The position numbers were made by a program, and so were the translations under genes. Below are positions 32,309-43,586 of a stretch of DNA of 64,000 nt, piece by piece. Origin of the DNA: Guillardia theta CCMP2712 (lineage: Eukaryota; Cryptophyceae; Pyrenomonadales; Geminigeraceae); NCBI RefSeq assembly GCF_000315625.1, contig NW_005434671.1, positions 62,001 through 126,000 on the forward strand, written 5' to 3'. Below the pieces are notes generated by a model. The model saw only the letters and a program-made list of their open reading frames with translations, had not been told where the DNA came from and did no database searches. How positions within the stretch are numbered: the first letter of the stretch is position 1; every line of letters begins with the position of its first letter.

Positions 32309-34114
32309 TCAATTTGGGACGAGGGGCAAGCTTGCGTTGCTCACGTCCAAGGCCTCGACCCCATGGTTGGCGAACCATTCCTTCACCTCCTCGTCTGCTG
32401 AGTTTCTCTTGTTGACGGGTTTCAGTCTCATGATCGCATCCTTCTCCTCTTCCAGGAACTTGCTGCACAGCTTCCCGACCAGCTCCGTGATTTTTTCTGT
32501 CTCTGGGTGCTCTGCTCCCTTCGTCTCCTGAACGATCTTCCGCGCTTCGTTCATATGCTCAATGATCTCTGCCTTGCACACTCGCATGTTGTGCTGCAGT
32601 TCTGAGTGCTGCCTTGACAAGTTGGCGATGTCCTTGTCAAGCCCGAACATGTCTTGCTCGAGTCCAGCAAGTTCGATCCCCTCTGCCTTCCTCTCGATCT
32701 CTGCTCTGTTGCGTAGAGAGCTCTCGAGTTCTGCATCCACCACGTGGAACTGCTCAGTCATCTGCTTCAGCTGCTGCCGCTTGATCGTCCCCATCGCCGT
32801 GTAGAGCTTGCCGATCTGTGGGTCCTTGTGGCTAGAAGAGCGAGCTTCCTTCAGCTCCCAGGCCTTCACCAGGTAGTTCATCGCGTCGTCAAACAGTTTC
32901 TGTGCTGAGTACAGATCGCTCATGGCCACGTACAGGGACGCCACTGTTCCGTCGGGATCGTCAGGCACTTCATCCTCCTCTTCCTCTTCTGTCGCCATGG
33001 AGTCTCCTGTCTTTCCTATCCTCCGCATGCAGATCTTCTTTGCCGTCCCGAGCAACGAATGAGCCGACTGGTAGTTTCCAAGCCGAGTCTCGCAGATTCC
33101 CATGCCCTCGAGGATTCTGCAGCGAAACGCGAGGGACTCGTCGGTTTGCGGGTTGAGCTGGTTGATGTTGTCAGCAGCCTTGAAGTGAAAGAGAGCCTGC
33201 ACGATCATCTTCAGCCGCAGGTAAGTCGTAGCGAGATGAAAGTGTGAGCGAACGAGCAAGGGATGGCTGTCGGAGTGCTGCATGCGAACACATGCTGAAT
33301 ACTCCACCCATGCCTTGATGAGCTCTTCGAAGTTACCCTCCTCGTTGAGCTTCTTGATCCTCTCTTGAATAATCTCAAGCCTGACTGATGGCGGCTGCAA
33401 ATATTCTGACTCTTCTTCGTCTTCGTACGAGACATCCAAGGGAGGAGATCGGGAGGCTGGCTTCTCCTGCTTCCTTTGAAATTTGCTTCTGTTTGCGTCT
33501 GGATGCAACTGCAAATGAGCATCTCGATGTTGTCCTCTCAACGCCAGGGCCGCCACCTGCCGTCCATGCCCCATCGCCAGCTGCACAGTCGGAATGCCTT
33601 TGGTATCAATCGCTTTCAGTCTTTCCTCACTCAATTGTTTGGATGCGGACGGGGGTCGCGTCCTCTTGCTTTCCAGCGTCTTAGTCTTCAAATCTTCTGC
33701 TCCTCGCATCTTCCTATCTTCCGGCGTCCAAAACTTTGCCCGCGCGTCCACGATCTTCTCGTCTTGCGCTGCCTTCTTCTCAATGCGCAGCTTCGCTGGG
33801 TAGATCTTATCCATAGTCATCCTCGCCCTTTGAAACGGATCTATCAAGTCCTCCTGCACCTCTCTCCTCATGGAGCTTCCTGCCTTGGCTCTCAAGATCG
33901 CAATGCTCTTCAGCATCTTGGTTCTGTGCCCTAGCGACGTGACTCCCAGCCTTCTCTTCAGTTGCTCAGCATCGAGGAGGATCAAGTCGGCTCCCTCCAC
34001 TCCTGCAGCCTCGAAGGCAGGGAGGTAGAGGGAGAGGCCGAGGCTCTCCAGCCATGCCTCCACCTCCTCCTTCTTCCACGCCTGAGGCTTCGGGAACTGT
34101 CGGAGCAGCTCCAT
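32309..34114 (-). CDS. SAM-domain and TPR protein
   Basis: Intronless 601-residue frame starting MELLRQFPKPQAW. Residues 14-75 form a SAM domain (VEAWLESLGLSLYLPAFEAAG, then LKRRLGVTSLGHRTKMLKSI). Residues 80-230 are basic linker. Residues 240-430 carry TPR-like helices (LVRSHFHLATTYLRLK, RCRILEGMGICETRLGNYQ, YVAMSDLYSAQKLFDDA, LYTAMGTIKRQQL). Residues 440-560 form a long coiled coil. This is a scaffold rather than an enzyme. The SAM-plus-TPR layout and the coiled coil would suit a cytoskeletal or ciliary adaptor (inference only). TAGTCAA motifs lie directly upstream in the gene's orientation. Confidence 0.83.
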   Translation of the reverse strand: MELLRQFPKPQAWKKEEVEAWLESLGLSLYLPAFEAAGVEGADLILLDAEQLKRRLGVTSLGHRTKMLKSIAILRAKAGSSMRREVQEDLIDPFQRARMTMDKIYPAKLRIEKKAAQDEKIVDARAKFWTPEDRKMRGAEDLKTKTLESKRTRPPSASKQLSEERLKAIDTKGIPTVQLAMGHGRQVAALALRGQHRDAHLQLHPDANRSKFQRKQEKPASRSPPLDVSYEDEEESEYLQPPSVRLEIIQERIKKLNEEGNFEELIKAWVEYSACVRMQHSDSHPLLVRSHFHLATTYLRLKMIVQALFHFKAADNINQLNPQTDESLAFRCRILEGMGICETRLGNYQSAHSLLGTAKKICMRRIGKTGDSMATEEEEEDEVPDDPDGTVASLYVAMSDLYSAQKLFDDAMNYLVKAWELKEARSSSHKDPQIGKLYTAMGTIKRQQLKQMTEQFHVVDAELESSLRNRAEIERKAEGIELAGLEQDMFGLDKDIANLSRQHSELQHNMRVCKAEIIEHMNEARKIVQETKGAEHPETEKITELVGKLCSKFLEEEKDAIMRLKPVNKRNSADEEVKEWFANHGVEALDVSNASLPLVPN

Positions 34115-34124
34115 TGCGCGCTCA

Positions 34125-34272
34125 AATCTTGACTACACCTGTGAAATATTGACTATGGTCAACCTCAATCAACCGAAGTAGTAGTTTGGTCAAAAGGGTG
34201 GGTATATGCAGTTGCATGGGGGGGTATCATGTCGAAGGCGCTTCACGATCTTGAACTGCTTGACTATAGACG
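34125..34272 (-). promoter_or_regulatory. TAGTCAA motifs upstream of SAM-TPR gene
   Basis: Three TTGACTA words on the plus strand (TAGTCAA reading toward the gene), near 34129, 34149 and 34260, plus two looser GGTCAA words between them. They share word and orientation with the cluster at 10834-10970. Confidence 0.45.
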
Positions 34273-34410
34273 AGCAATTTTTGAGGATAACTGAAGGCGG
34301 CCGGGCCGGCCTGGGGGGTTGCCAGTCACTGGCAGGGCCGGCGGGCCATCCGGCCGCCGTTCCGAAGTTCGAATCCGACTGATCGTGACTTTGAGTAAAG
34401 ATCGTGACTT

Positions 34411-34472
34411 TTTACTCAAAGTTAAGTTAAAAATCAGTACGAGGACAATCAGGAGAGTCGAGGAGGCTTGAC
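34411..34472 (+). repeat. Dispersed repeat R2, copy 1
   Basis: 62 bases matching 36872-36933 in the same orientation with a single substitution. It lies in a GC-rich island (34285-34600) containing several GGCCGGG/CCCGGCC palindromes and a GTTCGAATCC sequence at about 34378. Confidence 0.88.
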
Positions 34473-34925
34473 CCTGACAGCTTTACTCAAAGTTTTAAGC
34501 CCTGACACTGTCGCACTCAGTGAGTCGTCACTGGGGCCCGGGGCCCGGCCGAGCGAATCGGACTGGGATCCCGAGTCCCGGTCCTGGCCCGCCAGTTAGC
34601 ATATGCGAAGAGTCATTCGTGACTGCAATGGCATGAGAAGGGAGGGAACGCAACGAAAGAACGCTTAAATGCTGAGACAGCGAGGATGTTGAGACCAGGG
34701 CTGTATGCTTGACTGCGATGTACTTGTGATCTTGCACCTCCTTGTGAAAGTCCAGCACGAGTTTAGGTCATATCTGTCCTCTTGTAGGTGGTTGAGCACT
34801 AGCATGATTGTTTGCTGGCTTGCAGCAGTTTTTATTCTGATGAAAGGATGTGCATGTATCTAACGTTTGATGGCAGAAGAATCGCTGAAGCATCTTGTCT
34901 TCGTCCCAGCTTGCCAGTCCCGATC

Positions 34926-36616
34926 ATGTCTTCATGGCTTGATCCGTTCGAACGCCGGCAAGACCCAGAGTCAAGGCAGGAAGCAGACCTGCCCTGGGAT
35001 GGACCTGGAGGTGACAAATCATGAACGTCTGACTTTACCTGCTCAGCTTTCTGAACTCGAATGCGGCAGGTTATCAGAAGCAGCCCGAGTTCCGAGATCA
35101 CATGATGCTGCCTGACAAGGATCCGATCAGCGGCATTCCCAACCGTAACGAGTCCAGCGTGACAGTGACTTCGATGGGAGACCCAAACCCTAAGAGCTCT
35201 AATGAGGGAGTGACGTTGATGTTCTACTTTGTCACTTCATGGGTCTTGTTCCTGCAAGGGATCAGCTCGATGTCGTCTCTTGCGGTCAGCTACTTCTACA
35301 AGAACACATTACAGGTACTGCACCTGAGTTATGATCTTTCTTGATATATGTTTCATCTGATGTGTCTTGCCAGGTCGAGCCAGCTCTTCTCTCCACTATC
35401 ACGAGCCTCACAGCACTTCCTTGGACTATCAAACCGTTGTACGGCTTCTTGTCTGATGGGTGGCCTATTCTCGGTTATCGCCGCAAGCCGTACTTGATGA
35501 TCTCAGGAATCCTGGGAAGGTGCGAAGATTGCATGTCTTGCGAAGTCTTCTCTGATCGATATTGGCAGTGTATCGTGGTTCTGCATGGCAGTGTTCGTCA
35601 ATGACGTATGGTTTGGTTTCGTCTGCATGTTCATCGCATCCATGGGAATGGCTGTTTCCAACGTGATAGCGGAGGGTATGGTGGTGGAGAAGAGCAGAGG
35701 GCAAACGCAAGAGTTTGCGTCGCATCTCCAGGCGTTTGTGCATGGAGCACAGGCTATTGGAGGGATCATCGCCGCCTACTTTGGAGGATTCCTGCTTCAG
35801 TACCTTGCAGATCGCCACATGTTCATGCTTTGCGCCATCTTTCCTCTCACCATCATCGTGGTAGCTTTGATCTCACCTGAGGTTCGTTTTGATGGCGATC
35901 TGACGGCCATTCGTGCGGACATGGCTGGAAAGCTCAAGGAGCTCTGGGAAGCTTTTCAGCATCCACAAATTTACAAACCGGTTGCATTTGTGTTCATGCT
36001 CAACGCCACTCCAGCCACTGGAGCGACCTGGTTTTATTTCTACACCAACGTCCTTCATTTTTCTTCAACGTTTCTTGGGACGATCAACGTTGTAGGTGCT
36101 ATCTGCTCTCTCGGAGGCGTGCTCATCTTTGGGAATTTTCTGGCCAACACCCCCTTCAGGCCGATTCTGATTTGGTCTACTATCATCTCGACCGTCTTTG
36201 GCTTGACTCAGCTCGCGCTGGTTTTCCGATGGAATAGAGAATGGGGGATCCCGGACGCTGCCTTCTGTATAGGTGAGAGCGCAATCCTCTCAGTGCTTGG
36301 ATGGATCAACACAATGCCAATATTGGTTCTTGCTGCTCGCCTCTGCCCCGTTGGGATGGAAGCAACCATGTACGCATTGATCATGTCCGTCAACAACCTG
36401 GGAGGAGTGATTGGAACTCAATTCGGAGCTCTGATTACATGGGGGCTGGGTGTGACAGACAGCAACCTGGACAACTTCTGGATCCTTGTTTTGATCTGCA
36501 ACTTGTCTACAGTGTTGCCGCTAGTCTTCATCGGGTGGATCCCCCCTGATGGAGAAGATTATGGGGCGGAGATCACTGCTGAGAGCGAAAGGAATCAGCA
36601 CAAACAGAAGGCTTAA
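34926..36616 (+). CDS. Folate-biopterin transporter family protein (FBT/BT1)
   Basis: Major-facilitator-like carrier for folates or pterins. The ATG at 34926 (MSSWLDPFERR) splices in frame to GYQKQPEFRDHMMLP, then the membrane region. Family features: TLMFYFVTSWVLFLQGI, then PALLSTITSLTALPWTIKPLYGFLSDG (the conserved PWxxKPLyGxxSD block), PILGYRRKPYL, FVCMFIASMGMAVSNVIAEG (DVxAEG-like), ASHLQAFVHGAQAIGGIIAAYFGG and LGGVIGTQFGALITWGLGV. About twelve membrane segments in all, ending in a charged tail at 36616. Two short introns lie in the N-terminal third and one near 35520. No plastid leader is evident. Cyanobacterial and plant members carry folate, kinetoplastid ones folate or biopterin; the substrate here is not shown. 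Confidence 0.9.
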
Positions 36617-37266
36617 GTTGCTATCGTATTGAATTCTTTTTCCAAAGTCGCTCTTTGTGAGTCTTTACTGCGGGGCGCAGCGTGTGGCCGTCACGTGCGG
36701 CACTGCAAGCGACGAGTCTGGGGATCGGGACTGCTGCGGTGTCCTGTGCACGGCCGTCAGTTCTCCGAGTTTGTCAGTGTCTCGCCGGTCGTGTCCGGCG
36801 CGGAGACCGTGCCGTGCCTCCGGCTCGTAGTACGGTACGGTAACTGAGTACAGTGAGTGCTTCTCAGCTTCTTTACTCAAAGTTAAGTTAAAAATCAGTA
36901 CGAGGACAATCAGGAGAGTCCAGGAGGCTTGACGCCCTCACGCTGTCGCACATCAGTGGGCCATACGGCGAGAAGAGAAAAGACAGCGAAACAAACCCTT
37001 ATATGGCCAACTGCTGTCCTCCAAACTTCGTCACCCAAAATGGTCGTCCATACACCCGGTTTCTCTTCATTGTTGACTGATCCGCTCGGCTTCGCCCCTT
37101 CCGCATGCGCGGCATATCTTAGACACGAGTCTCCACACTTGAGTAAACTTTTATATGAAAAATTGCATATTAACTAACTATTGTAGTATTTGTAAAAGAA
37201 CTGGGTGGGTGCAGAAGCAGATCAGGCAGGGAAATACAGCCTAAGCTGCAAGAAAGTTTAGACAAC
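36617..37266. other. Intergenic GC-rich island and R2 repeat
   Basis: 36660-36850 is GC-rich with many CGGC words and no open gene. The R2 repeat copy is at 36872-36933. The last 150 bases are AT-rich and probably promoter for the chromatin gene. Confidence 0.5.
36872..36933 (+). repeat. Dispersed repeat R2, copy 2
   Basis: Direct copy of 34411-34472, 2461 bases downstream, 61 of 62 bases identical. The two copies bracket the transporter gene. Confidence 0.88.
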
Positions 37267-40200
37267 ATGCCGGTGGGCGGGGGGGTTCGGCATGGGGGGG
37301 GAGGGGGAGGGGGGGCAGGAGGAGCAGGGAGCTCAATGGCGGTACAGGCAATAAAGGGGGAACGCAAGGAGAAGAGGAGTAGACCCTCTGGGGAGGATGA
37401 ACGTCCATCGAAAGGCAGCAAGCTGAGCCAACAGAGCACCCCAAAGGATAAGGGACGGGCTGACGATGACAAGGAAACCGGCAAGGCGCAGCAGCACGAC
37501 AGTCAGTATGAAGATCACTTTGTGGACCTCTGCGACAGGATCAAGAGAATGGGAGGTCCTGACATCACAGCAGAGGGCTGGAGCTTTAGAATAGACCGGA
37601 TCCCTCAAGATGGCGAAGGAGAGAACGGAAAGGATCAGGTAGGGATGGTGTATGTCGATCCGGATGGCAACACGTTCAGGAAGAGGAAGCATGTTATGAA
37701 AAGGATCGGTTTGTCCGATCAAAAGGTGACGACGAGAGAGGATGCTTACCAGAAAGCTAGAGAAAACTTCAAGAGCATGGAAGAGAAGTACCCTCTCCCG
37801 ATGAGAGCCAACGCCATCACCATTCTCAAGTGGGGGAAGATAGAACACCAGCGAGAAAGCTTTCACAGCTCTCGTCACATCTGGCCAGTAGGGTTTCAAT
37901 CTAGCTACAAGGATGCAGACTCGGGAGTTCTGTTCGAAAGCACTGTGGTTGACGGGTCCGGGGTGCCCGAGGGGCTAGAATGCGGGCAACCCGACGGGCC
38001 GGTCTTCAAGGTGACAGTCAAGAAACAAGGGGAAGCGTTGGTGGAGATTTGGGGAAAGTCGCCAAAGGAAGCGTGGAGAAAGGCGTTGAATGACGACAAG
38101 GCAGAAGAGCGTTTTGGGTTCCATTTGCCACAGGTGAAGGCCAGGATTGAAGGCCTGAGACATGCGATCAACTGCCAGAACTATCAGTTCCTGGAACTGC
38201 GACAGTTGGGAGGAAAGGATGAGAAGAAGTCGGAGAAGAAGTCGGAGAAGAAGTCGGAGAAGAAGTCGGAGAAGAAGGGTGCTGCCAAGTCCAAGGAAAC
38301 ACCCAAGAAGAAGACTAAGGTAGTCAAGGGAAAGAAAGAGCCGGCGAGCCAGTCAAAGAAGGAGAAGAAGTCTAAACTTTCTGAGAGGGCGCAGCAGCGG
38401 AGGGATGCGGCTGAAAAGAAGAGGATAGCAGCGGAGGAGAAGAGGCTGGCAGCGGAAGAGGCAGCCAGGAAGAAGAGGGAGCAGAAAGAGATCGAGCAGG
38501 AGGAGCAACGATGGCTCGCGCGCTACCCCATAGAAGACATGTGCGTGATGTTAGAGGAGTTCGTGATGGAAAGAGTGGCAAAGAGAGGGATGGACGTCCT
38601 GCCTCAACGCGCTGCAGCTCGGGCGGTGGAAGCAGCGATCGAGCATGGCCTATCGAACACAGCTGCCGTCGCTGCTGCAGACCGGGCAGCGGAGCATGTG
38701 AGCAACGGCGACAGCATGGAGGAAGCCTTAGGCAAGGCAATGATCTATGCGGAAGAAATGGAAGAGAAGATCCATCAAGAAGGAGATGATGAGCTGGGTG
38801 GAGTGCAGGAAAAGCCCTTCAAGGATGAGCTGCAGATTTTGAGGAGAGGAGCCCGAGTTCGTATGCTCTTCATGGCAGATCAAATCGAGACGTGGTATCA
38901 CGGTTTCGTGACAAAAGTTTGCGACACGACCAACAAGTAAGAATCCTGTCGCCGAATGGCTCCACCGCATGATGACACTTCCCGTGGTCCCTTCGCTATG
39001 TCCTGCTCCCCCAGCTACATGTCATGCTCCCCCAGCTACTTTGGCTGTGTTGACTTATCCCTGCTCCGCTTCTCCTCCCTCTTTCTCTTTCGCTCCTCTA
39101 CCTCCTCACTCTCTGATCAGGCTCAGCGTCTCGTTTTACGATGGGGAGAACGTGGAGGTTCCTCGAGGTGACCAGGACCTGGAGGTTCTCAACCAGGGCT
39201 GCCTTCTCCTCCCGCAGGGGTTCCCTCCGCCTCGTCGAGCTCAGACGCACATCGCCGACCTCTTTGCTATCACCACCTTCGTTGACGCCTTTAGAGCTGA
39301 GTTGGCTCTTCCCCGTGGCAACATTTATGACCTGCAGGTCTTTCTCAACTCCTCCGCCTGTCCTCCTTCCCCTTGTCCACCCTCTTTCACTGCTTCCATC
39401 TGTTTCCACTCCTCTTCCATGCTCGCTCTTCACTCTCTGCTCCCCTTCCCGCCTTCCTCGTCATCCGCTCTCTCCTCCTGTGCTTCTCCTCCATCCCGAC
39501 ACCTCCCAGAGCTCATTCACCTTCAGGTTGGATTGTCCGCCCCCGCTCAGTCGCACTTCTTGAGCGACCTCTACATGTCCCTCTTGACAGGAGCCATGCA
39601 AGCATTCAAGGAGCATGGAACGCAACATGCCCCGCACAACAGCGTTCCTCCTGTAAGTTCAGCAGCACCCGCACCTCATCCCTCATCCCTTGGACTGACG
39701 AAGTCGCAGACGTGGATCGGAGAGCACACGCTCAACCTATACACTTGGCCGGAGGTGGCGAGGAGGTGGATCCTCTTCGGGCCCCTTGCAGAGCTTCACA
39801 GGAGGAGATTTCCCGAGGCAGTCTCTGCTGCCGGCTCCCTGTCGCAGGGGGTCAGCGGCATCCGCACTTGCCCGGAGGGGCACATGATGGTGCTGCTCTG
39901 CCTCATCGAGGACTGCATGGACCACGCGGACGTTCGCAGCGCCATAGAGGCGAGGTCTGTGAAGTGAAGGGAGGGTGGGATGAGGGAAGGGAGGGGAGGG
40001 TGAGTGAAGTAAGGGGAGGGGCAGAATGAGAGTTGAAGTGTCACTTTTCCGGTGCTGACAAGAAAGGTAGGATCGAGAGCATGGACAAGTTGCAGCGGGA
40101 GCATGCGCAGAAGCAGAAGGAGCTCAGCGAGGAGGAGAAGAAAATCACCGCAAGAGTGAAGGCGGCCAACGATAGGCTACAAGTCGTCGACAGTGGCGAG

Positions 40201-42104
40201 CAGGGAGAGGATCCAGAGCCTGTGAGCGACGCTCCTGCTGCCCTCCCTCCCTCCTCAGTTGACACCACTGTGATGTCAAACGGGACGGAGGAAGGAGTTC
40301 CCAACGAAACGCCTCCGGCTACTCAGCAGCCGCAGGATGACGAGTATGCTATGAAGCTTGCGGCCTGGAAGCAGAGGAGACAGGAGAGGGGAGGGGAGCA
40401 GGCAGACAAGGAGAAAGGAGACGCACAGAAGGAGGAGAAGAAGTTTCACGAGCGATTGATGAAGTACGAGGTTGAGCATGCGCACAAGGTGGAGCGAGCA
40501 AGCGTGTACTACATGCCCATCGGCATGGATCGCCACCGGAACAAGTACTGGTGGTTTCCGTCCGACAAGAACTGCCTCTACGTAGAGCCTCCCGCTCCCT
40601 CCTCTGTGGTGGAGCCGCCCATGACTCCGAGGTCGGACGAGGACATGAAAGGCGTGAACAGCCCAGCGAGGAACCCGGTGGAGTGGAGGGTGTGGGTAGG
40701 AGGGGAAGTGATCAAGACTATGCTTGAGAGCCTCTACGACAAGGGAGCTCGCGAGTCAGAGCTCAAGAAGTCGCTGCTGAAGCTGCAGGACAAGATGGGG
40801 ACCGCGGGAGTCACGCAGACTGCCGTGTTTGACAACCTAGGGGATACGGGCTCTTCTCAGCTAGGAGCTCTCGCAGCTGAGACGGAAGCGTTTGCGGCTG
40901 CTCACCAAGAGGCAAAGAACGTGGCGGAGATCATGGACCAGGAGCAGATGAGGCTGCTGAGGCAGACGATGGAGGACTGGGAGGCGATGCTGCAGGAGCC
41001 AGGAGACTGCTCGAACCTCGCCCGGCTGCTGCTTGCGATGGAGGACGCGATCTTCACTTCTCACGCTCCGGTGAAGCGGACGAAGCAGGTCAATGCGCAG
41101 GCACCGGCGGAAACAAACCAGGACGAGCAGGCGAGTGAGAGCGTAGCGATGGAGGTGACAGAGGCGGAGAACGGGCAGAGTGCTGGGCCGGAATGGAGCA
41201 AAGACAACGAGTTTGTGGGGAAGCGAGTGAGACGGAACGTGAAGGGAGACGACGGGAAGCCAGCAGGACAAGCGAACGGGACGGTGATAGGCTTCCTGCC
41301 CAAAGAGATCTCCGACTTCATTTCCAAGGAGACGAACCAGGCGGCGGCTCTCTGGCGCGTCGCGTTCGACGACGAAGACATTGGGGAAGAAGATCTCGAG
41401 GAGTTTGAGATCGTTAACGCGATCCAGGCCTACGAGAAGCTGCAGGCCGACCTGCGCGTCTCCTCCGCCGCCATCGCCCGATCCCGTGGGACCAACTTCA
41501 GCAAGGAAGCCTCGATCGGTGAGCATGGGGCCAACGGGACGGAGCAGGAAGTGAAGAGCGAGAGCTCTCGGCCCCTGAGCTCTTCGGCTGTCGGCAGCGA
41601 CCTTCAGATCTACGAGGAGGGAGCGGTTGACATGGCTGAGGCAAACAACAAGCCCTCCCGTCGGTCATTGTGGACAAGGTGAGGGAGGAGGTGAGAGGAA
41701 GGCAAGAGAGTAACAGCTTGCAGTGCGATGCAGCGGCAAGCGTGGAGGGTCGAGAGCGAGACGGCAGGGAAGTCAGGGTCGCTACCTCGGCTGTGCTTCT
41801 CGGCTGCTGTAAGTTTGGATTCTTTCCTTGCTCGCGCTCACAGTCGAGCAGTCTCTCTGCGAGAACGCGCTGCGAGTGATGGGCAGATCAAGAGACTCTC
41901 TGTCCTCAGCCCCACGAGGCGGGAGACGCGGGAAGCGCACGAGGGGGGAGATGGAGCTTGCCTCCCTTGTCTCCTCGGGGTACACGGAGTCTGGCAGACG
42001 AGTAAGCCTGTCACATATACCTTTCGCGGCAGCTTCTGACGGTGAAACAGGTGAAGAAAGTTTCTTACGCGGAGCAAAGCTCTGAGGAGGAGGAGGAGCC
42101 ATGA
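37267..42104 (+). CDS. MBD-FYRN-FYRC-DDT-WHIM chromatin protein
   Basis: Large gene with exon 1 37267-38940. Residues 95-150 resemble a methyl-CpG-binding/TAM fold (GWSFRIDRIPQDGEG, VYVDPDGNTFRKRKHVMKRI). FYRN follows (WGKIEHQRESFHSSRHIWPVG), then FYRC (GPVFKVTVKKQGEALVEIWG, SPKEAWRKAL). Five KSEK units and a charged coiled coil lead to RVRMLFMADQIETWYHGFV, joined by splicing to SVSFYDGENVEV, Tudor-like. Next come a DDT domain (AQTHIADLFAITTFVDAFRA), WHIM1-like helices (HTLNLYTWPEVARRWILFG) and WHIM3/WSD (YMPIGMDRHRNKYWWFPSDK, LYDKGARESELKKSLLKL). A second Tudor-like piece (KRVRRNVKGDDG, LWRVAFDDEDIGEEDLEEFE) precedes small exons ending SEEEEEP at 42104. DDT-WHIM proteins are partners of ISWI remodellers; this one resembles BAZ2 with FYR domains added. 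Confidence 0.8.
38222..38275 (+). repeat. 12-base tandem repeat in coding sequence (KSEK)n
   Basis: Four to five copies of GAGAAGAAGTCG inside exon 1 of the chromatin gene, encoding EKKS units between the FYRC and coiled-coil parts. In-frame unit, so copy-number change would keep the protein open. Confidence 0.9.
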
Positions 42105-43586
42105 CACGGGGAGGGCAGGGGGGTGGGACAGCGGGTGATGAGCAAGGTGGAGGATGCGTACGTGTGGTGTACCAGTAAACTTGTGGGGTTGTACCTTTAC
42201 TGTCTCATGATTGAACGTACATGATCACCCGCTGTGAAGGTGAAGCTGATTGGAAATCCTTCTCCTTGTTCAACCTGAAACATTCCGATGATGCTCAGAA
42301 GTTCTAGACAATGACGGGCAATCAAAGGGATCTTGCGGGTGACGAGCTCAAGATTTGACTGCCGAGGTGGAAGACAGCAACTTGTTGATATAGTAGAAAG
42401 CAGCAACGTGTTGACATCGATCTCTTTCAAGCCTGATAAAACAATCACTTTGAAGTGCCTTGGAGATGGAGAAAGTCATGTGGTCGCAGGTCAGGACCGA
42501 GCCAAGCAGGTCACGATGACATCTCCAACCAGACACTGAAGAGTTGCGCACATGAGCAAGCTGCTGATTCAACCTCATTGTGATGAAAGATGAACCTTAC
42601 ATCAGATTTTCACATCCAACGCTCTTGGGATATGCTGGAACTCTGCTACATACTGCTGTCTTCTACTACATCGACACGTTGCTGTCTTCTACTACATCGA
42701 CACGTTGCTGTCTTCTACTACATCGACACGTTGCTGTCTTCTACTACTACATCGACACGTTGCTGTCTTCTACTACATCGACACGTTGCTGTCTTCTACT
42801 ACATCGACACGTTGCTGTCTTCTACTACATCGACACGTTGCTGTCTTCTACTACATCGACACGTTGCTATCTCAGGCTTCTACTACATCGACACGTTGCT
42901 GTCTTCTACTACTACATCGACACGTTGCTGTCTTCTACTACATCGACACGTTGCTGTCTTCTACTACATCGACACGTTGCTGTCTTCTACTACTACATCG
43001 ACACGTTGCTGTCTTCTACTACATCGACACGTTGCTGTCTTCTACTACATCGACACGTTGCTATCTCAGGCTTCTACTACATCGACACGTTGCTGTCTTC
43101 TATGGTTTATCAGCTTTGAAAGAGATGGGTCTGTCAGCTTGAAAGAGAGAGGTTTATCAGGCATCCGTCACCTGATTCTTGATGTATCATCACAGGCAAT
43201 GCCGCGCAGTGAGCAGCTGTTCACGTCTCTTCCTCGTGCAGCAAACATACAGCAAGACACTATCCTGCTCTTGGGTATTCCATCCACTCAACTTGAAATG
43301 TCCATTTAGCATGCAGGCACTAACTCATCATATCTTCTTGCGGGCCATTCGAAGTTCAACACTACAACTTACCGTCAGTCAAAGGAAAGTTTGCAGTGAA
43401 GCCATGTGCGTGTTACCTTGCAGAACTCTTTGCAAATTCAGGTCAGTCTGCAACAGTAGCATACGCAAGGGATTGCATGACCTGCAGGTCACCAAGTGGA
43501 GGTATCGATAGGAAGGGATGACAAGTCAAGTATCGGCTATTTACTTGTTAACTATGTACATGAACAAAATCCTTGAATCTAGATCA
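42105..43586. other. Intergenic region around the minisatellite
   Basis: Outside the repeat, 42200-42580 and 43110-43586 show only short frames. A minus-strand frame at 42197-42448 (LELVTRKIPLIARHCLELL) has some coding look but no family and no splice partners that I could find. Confidence 0.4.
42371..43100. repeat. 26-base minisatellite with inverted outlier copies
   Basis: From about 42656 to 43100 some 16-17 copies of a 26-base unit (CTTCTACTACATCGACACGTTGCTGT) run head to tail, with 29-base variants carrying an extra TAC and two copies with ATCTCAGG inserted. At 42371-42418 one and a half diverged copies occur in the opposite orientation. A 26-base unit rotates frame, so three overlapping long frames exist; none is called. 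Confidence 0.93.

Noticed and set aside
34290..34400. tRNA gene suggested by GTTCGAATCC
   Set aside because: No T-stem or acceptor-stem pairing can be built around it.
42580..43309. Three overlapping plus-strand frames of 145-239 codons
   Set aside because: They are frame-rotated readings of the 26-base minisatellite.
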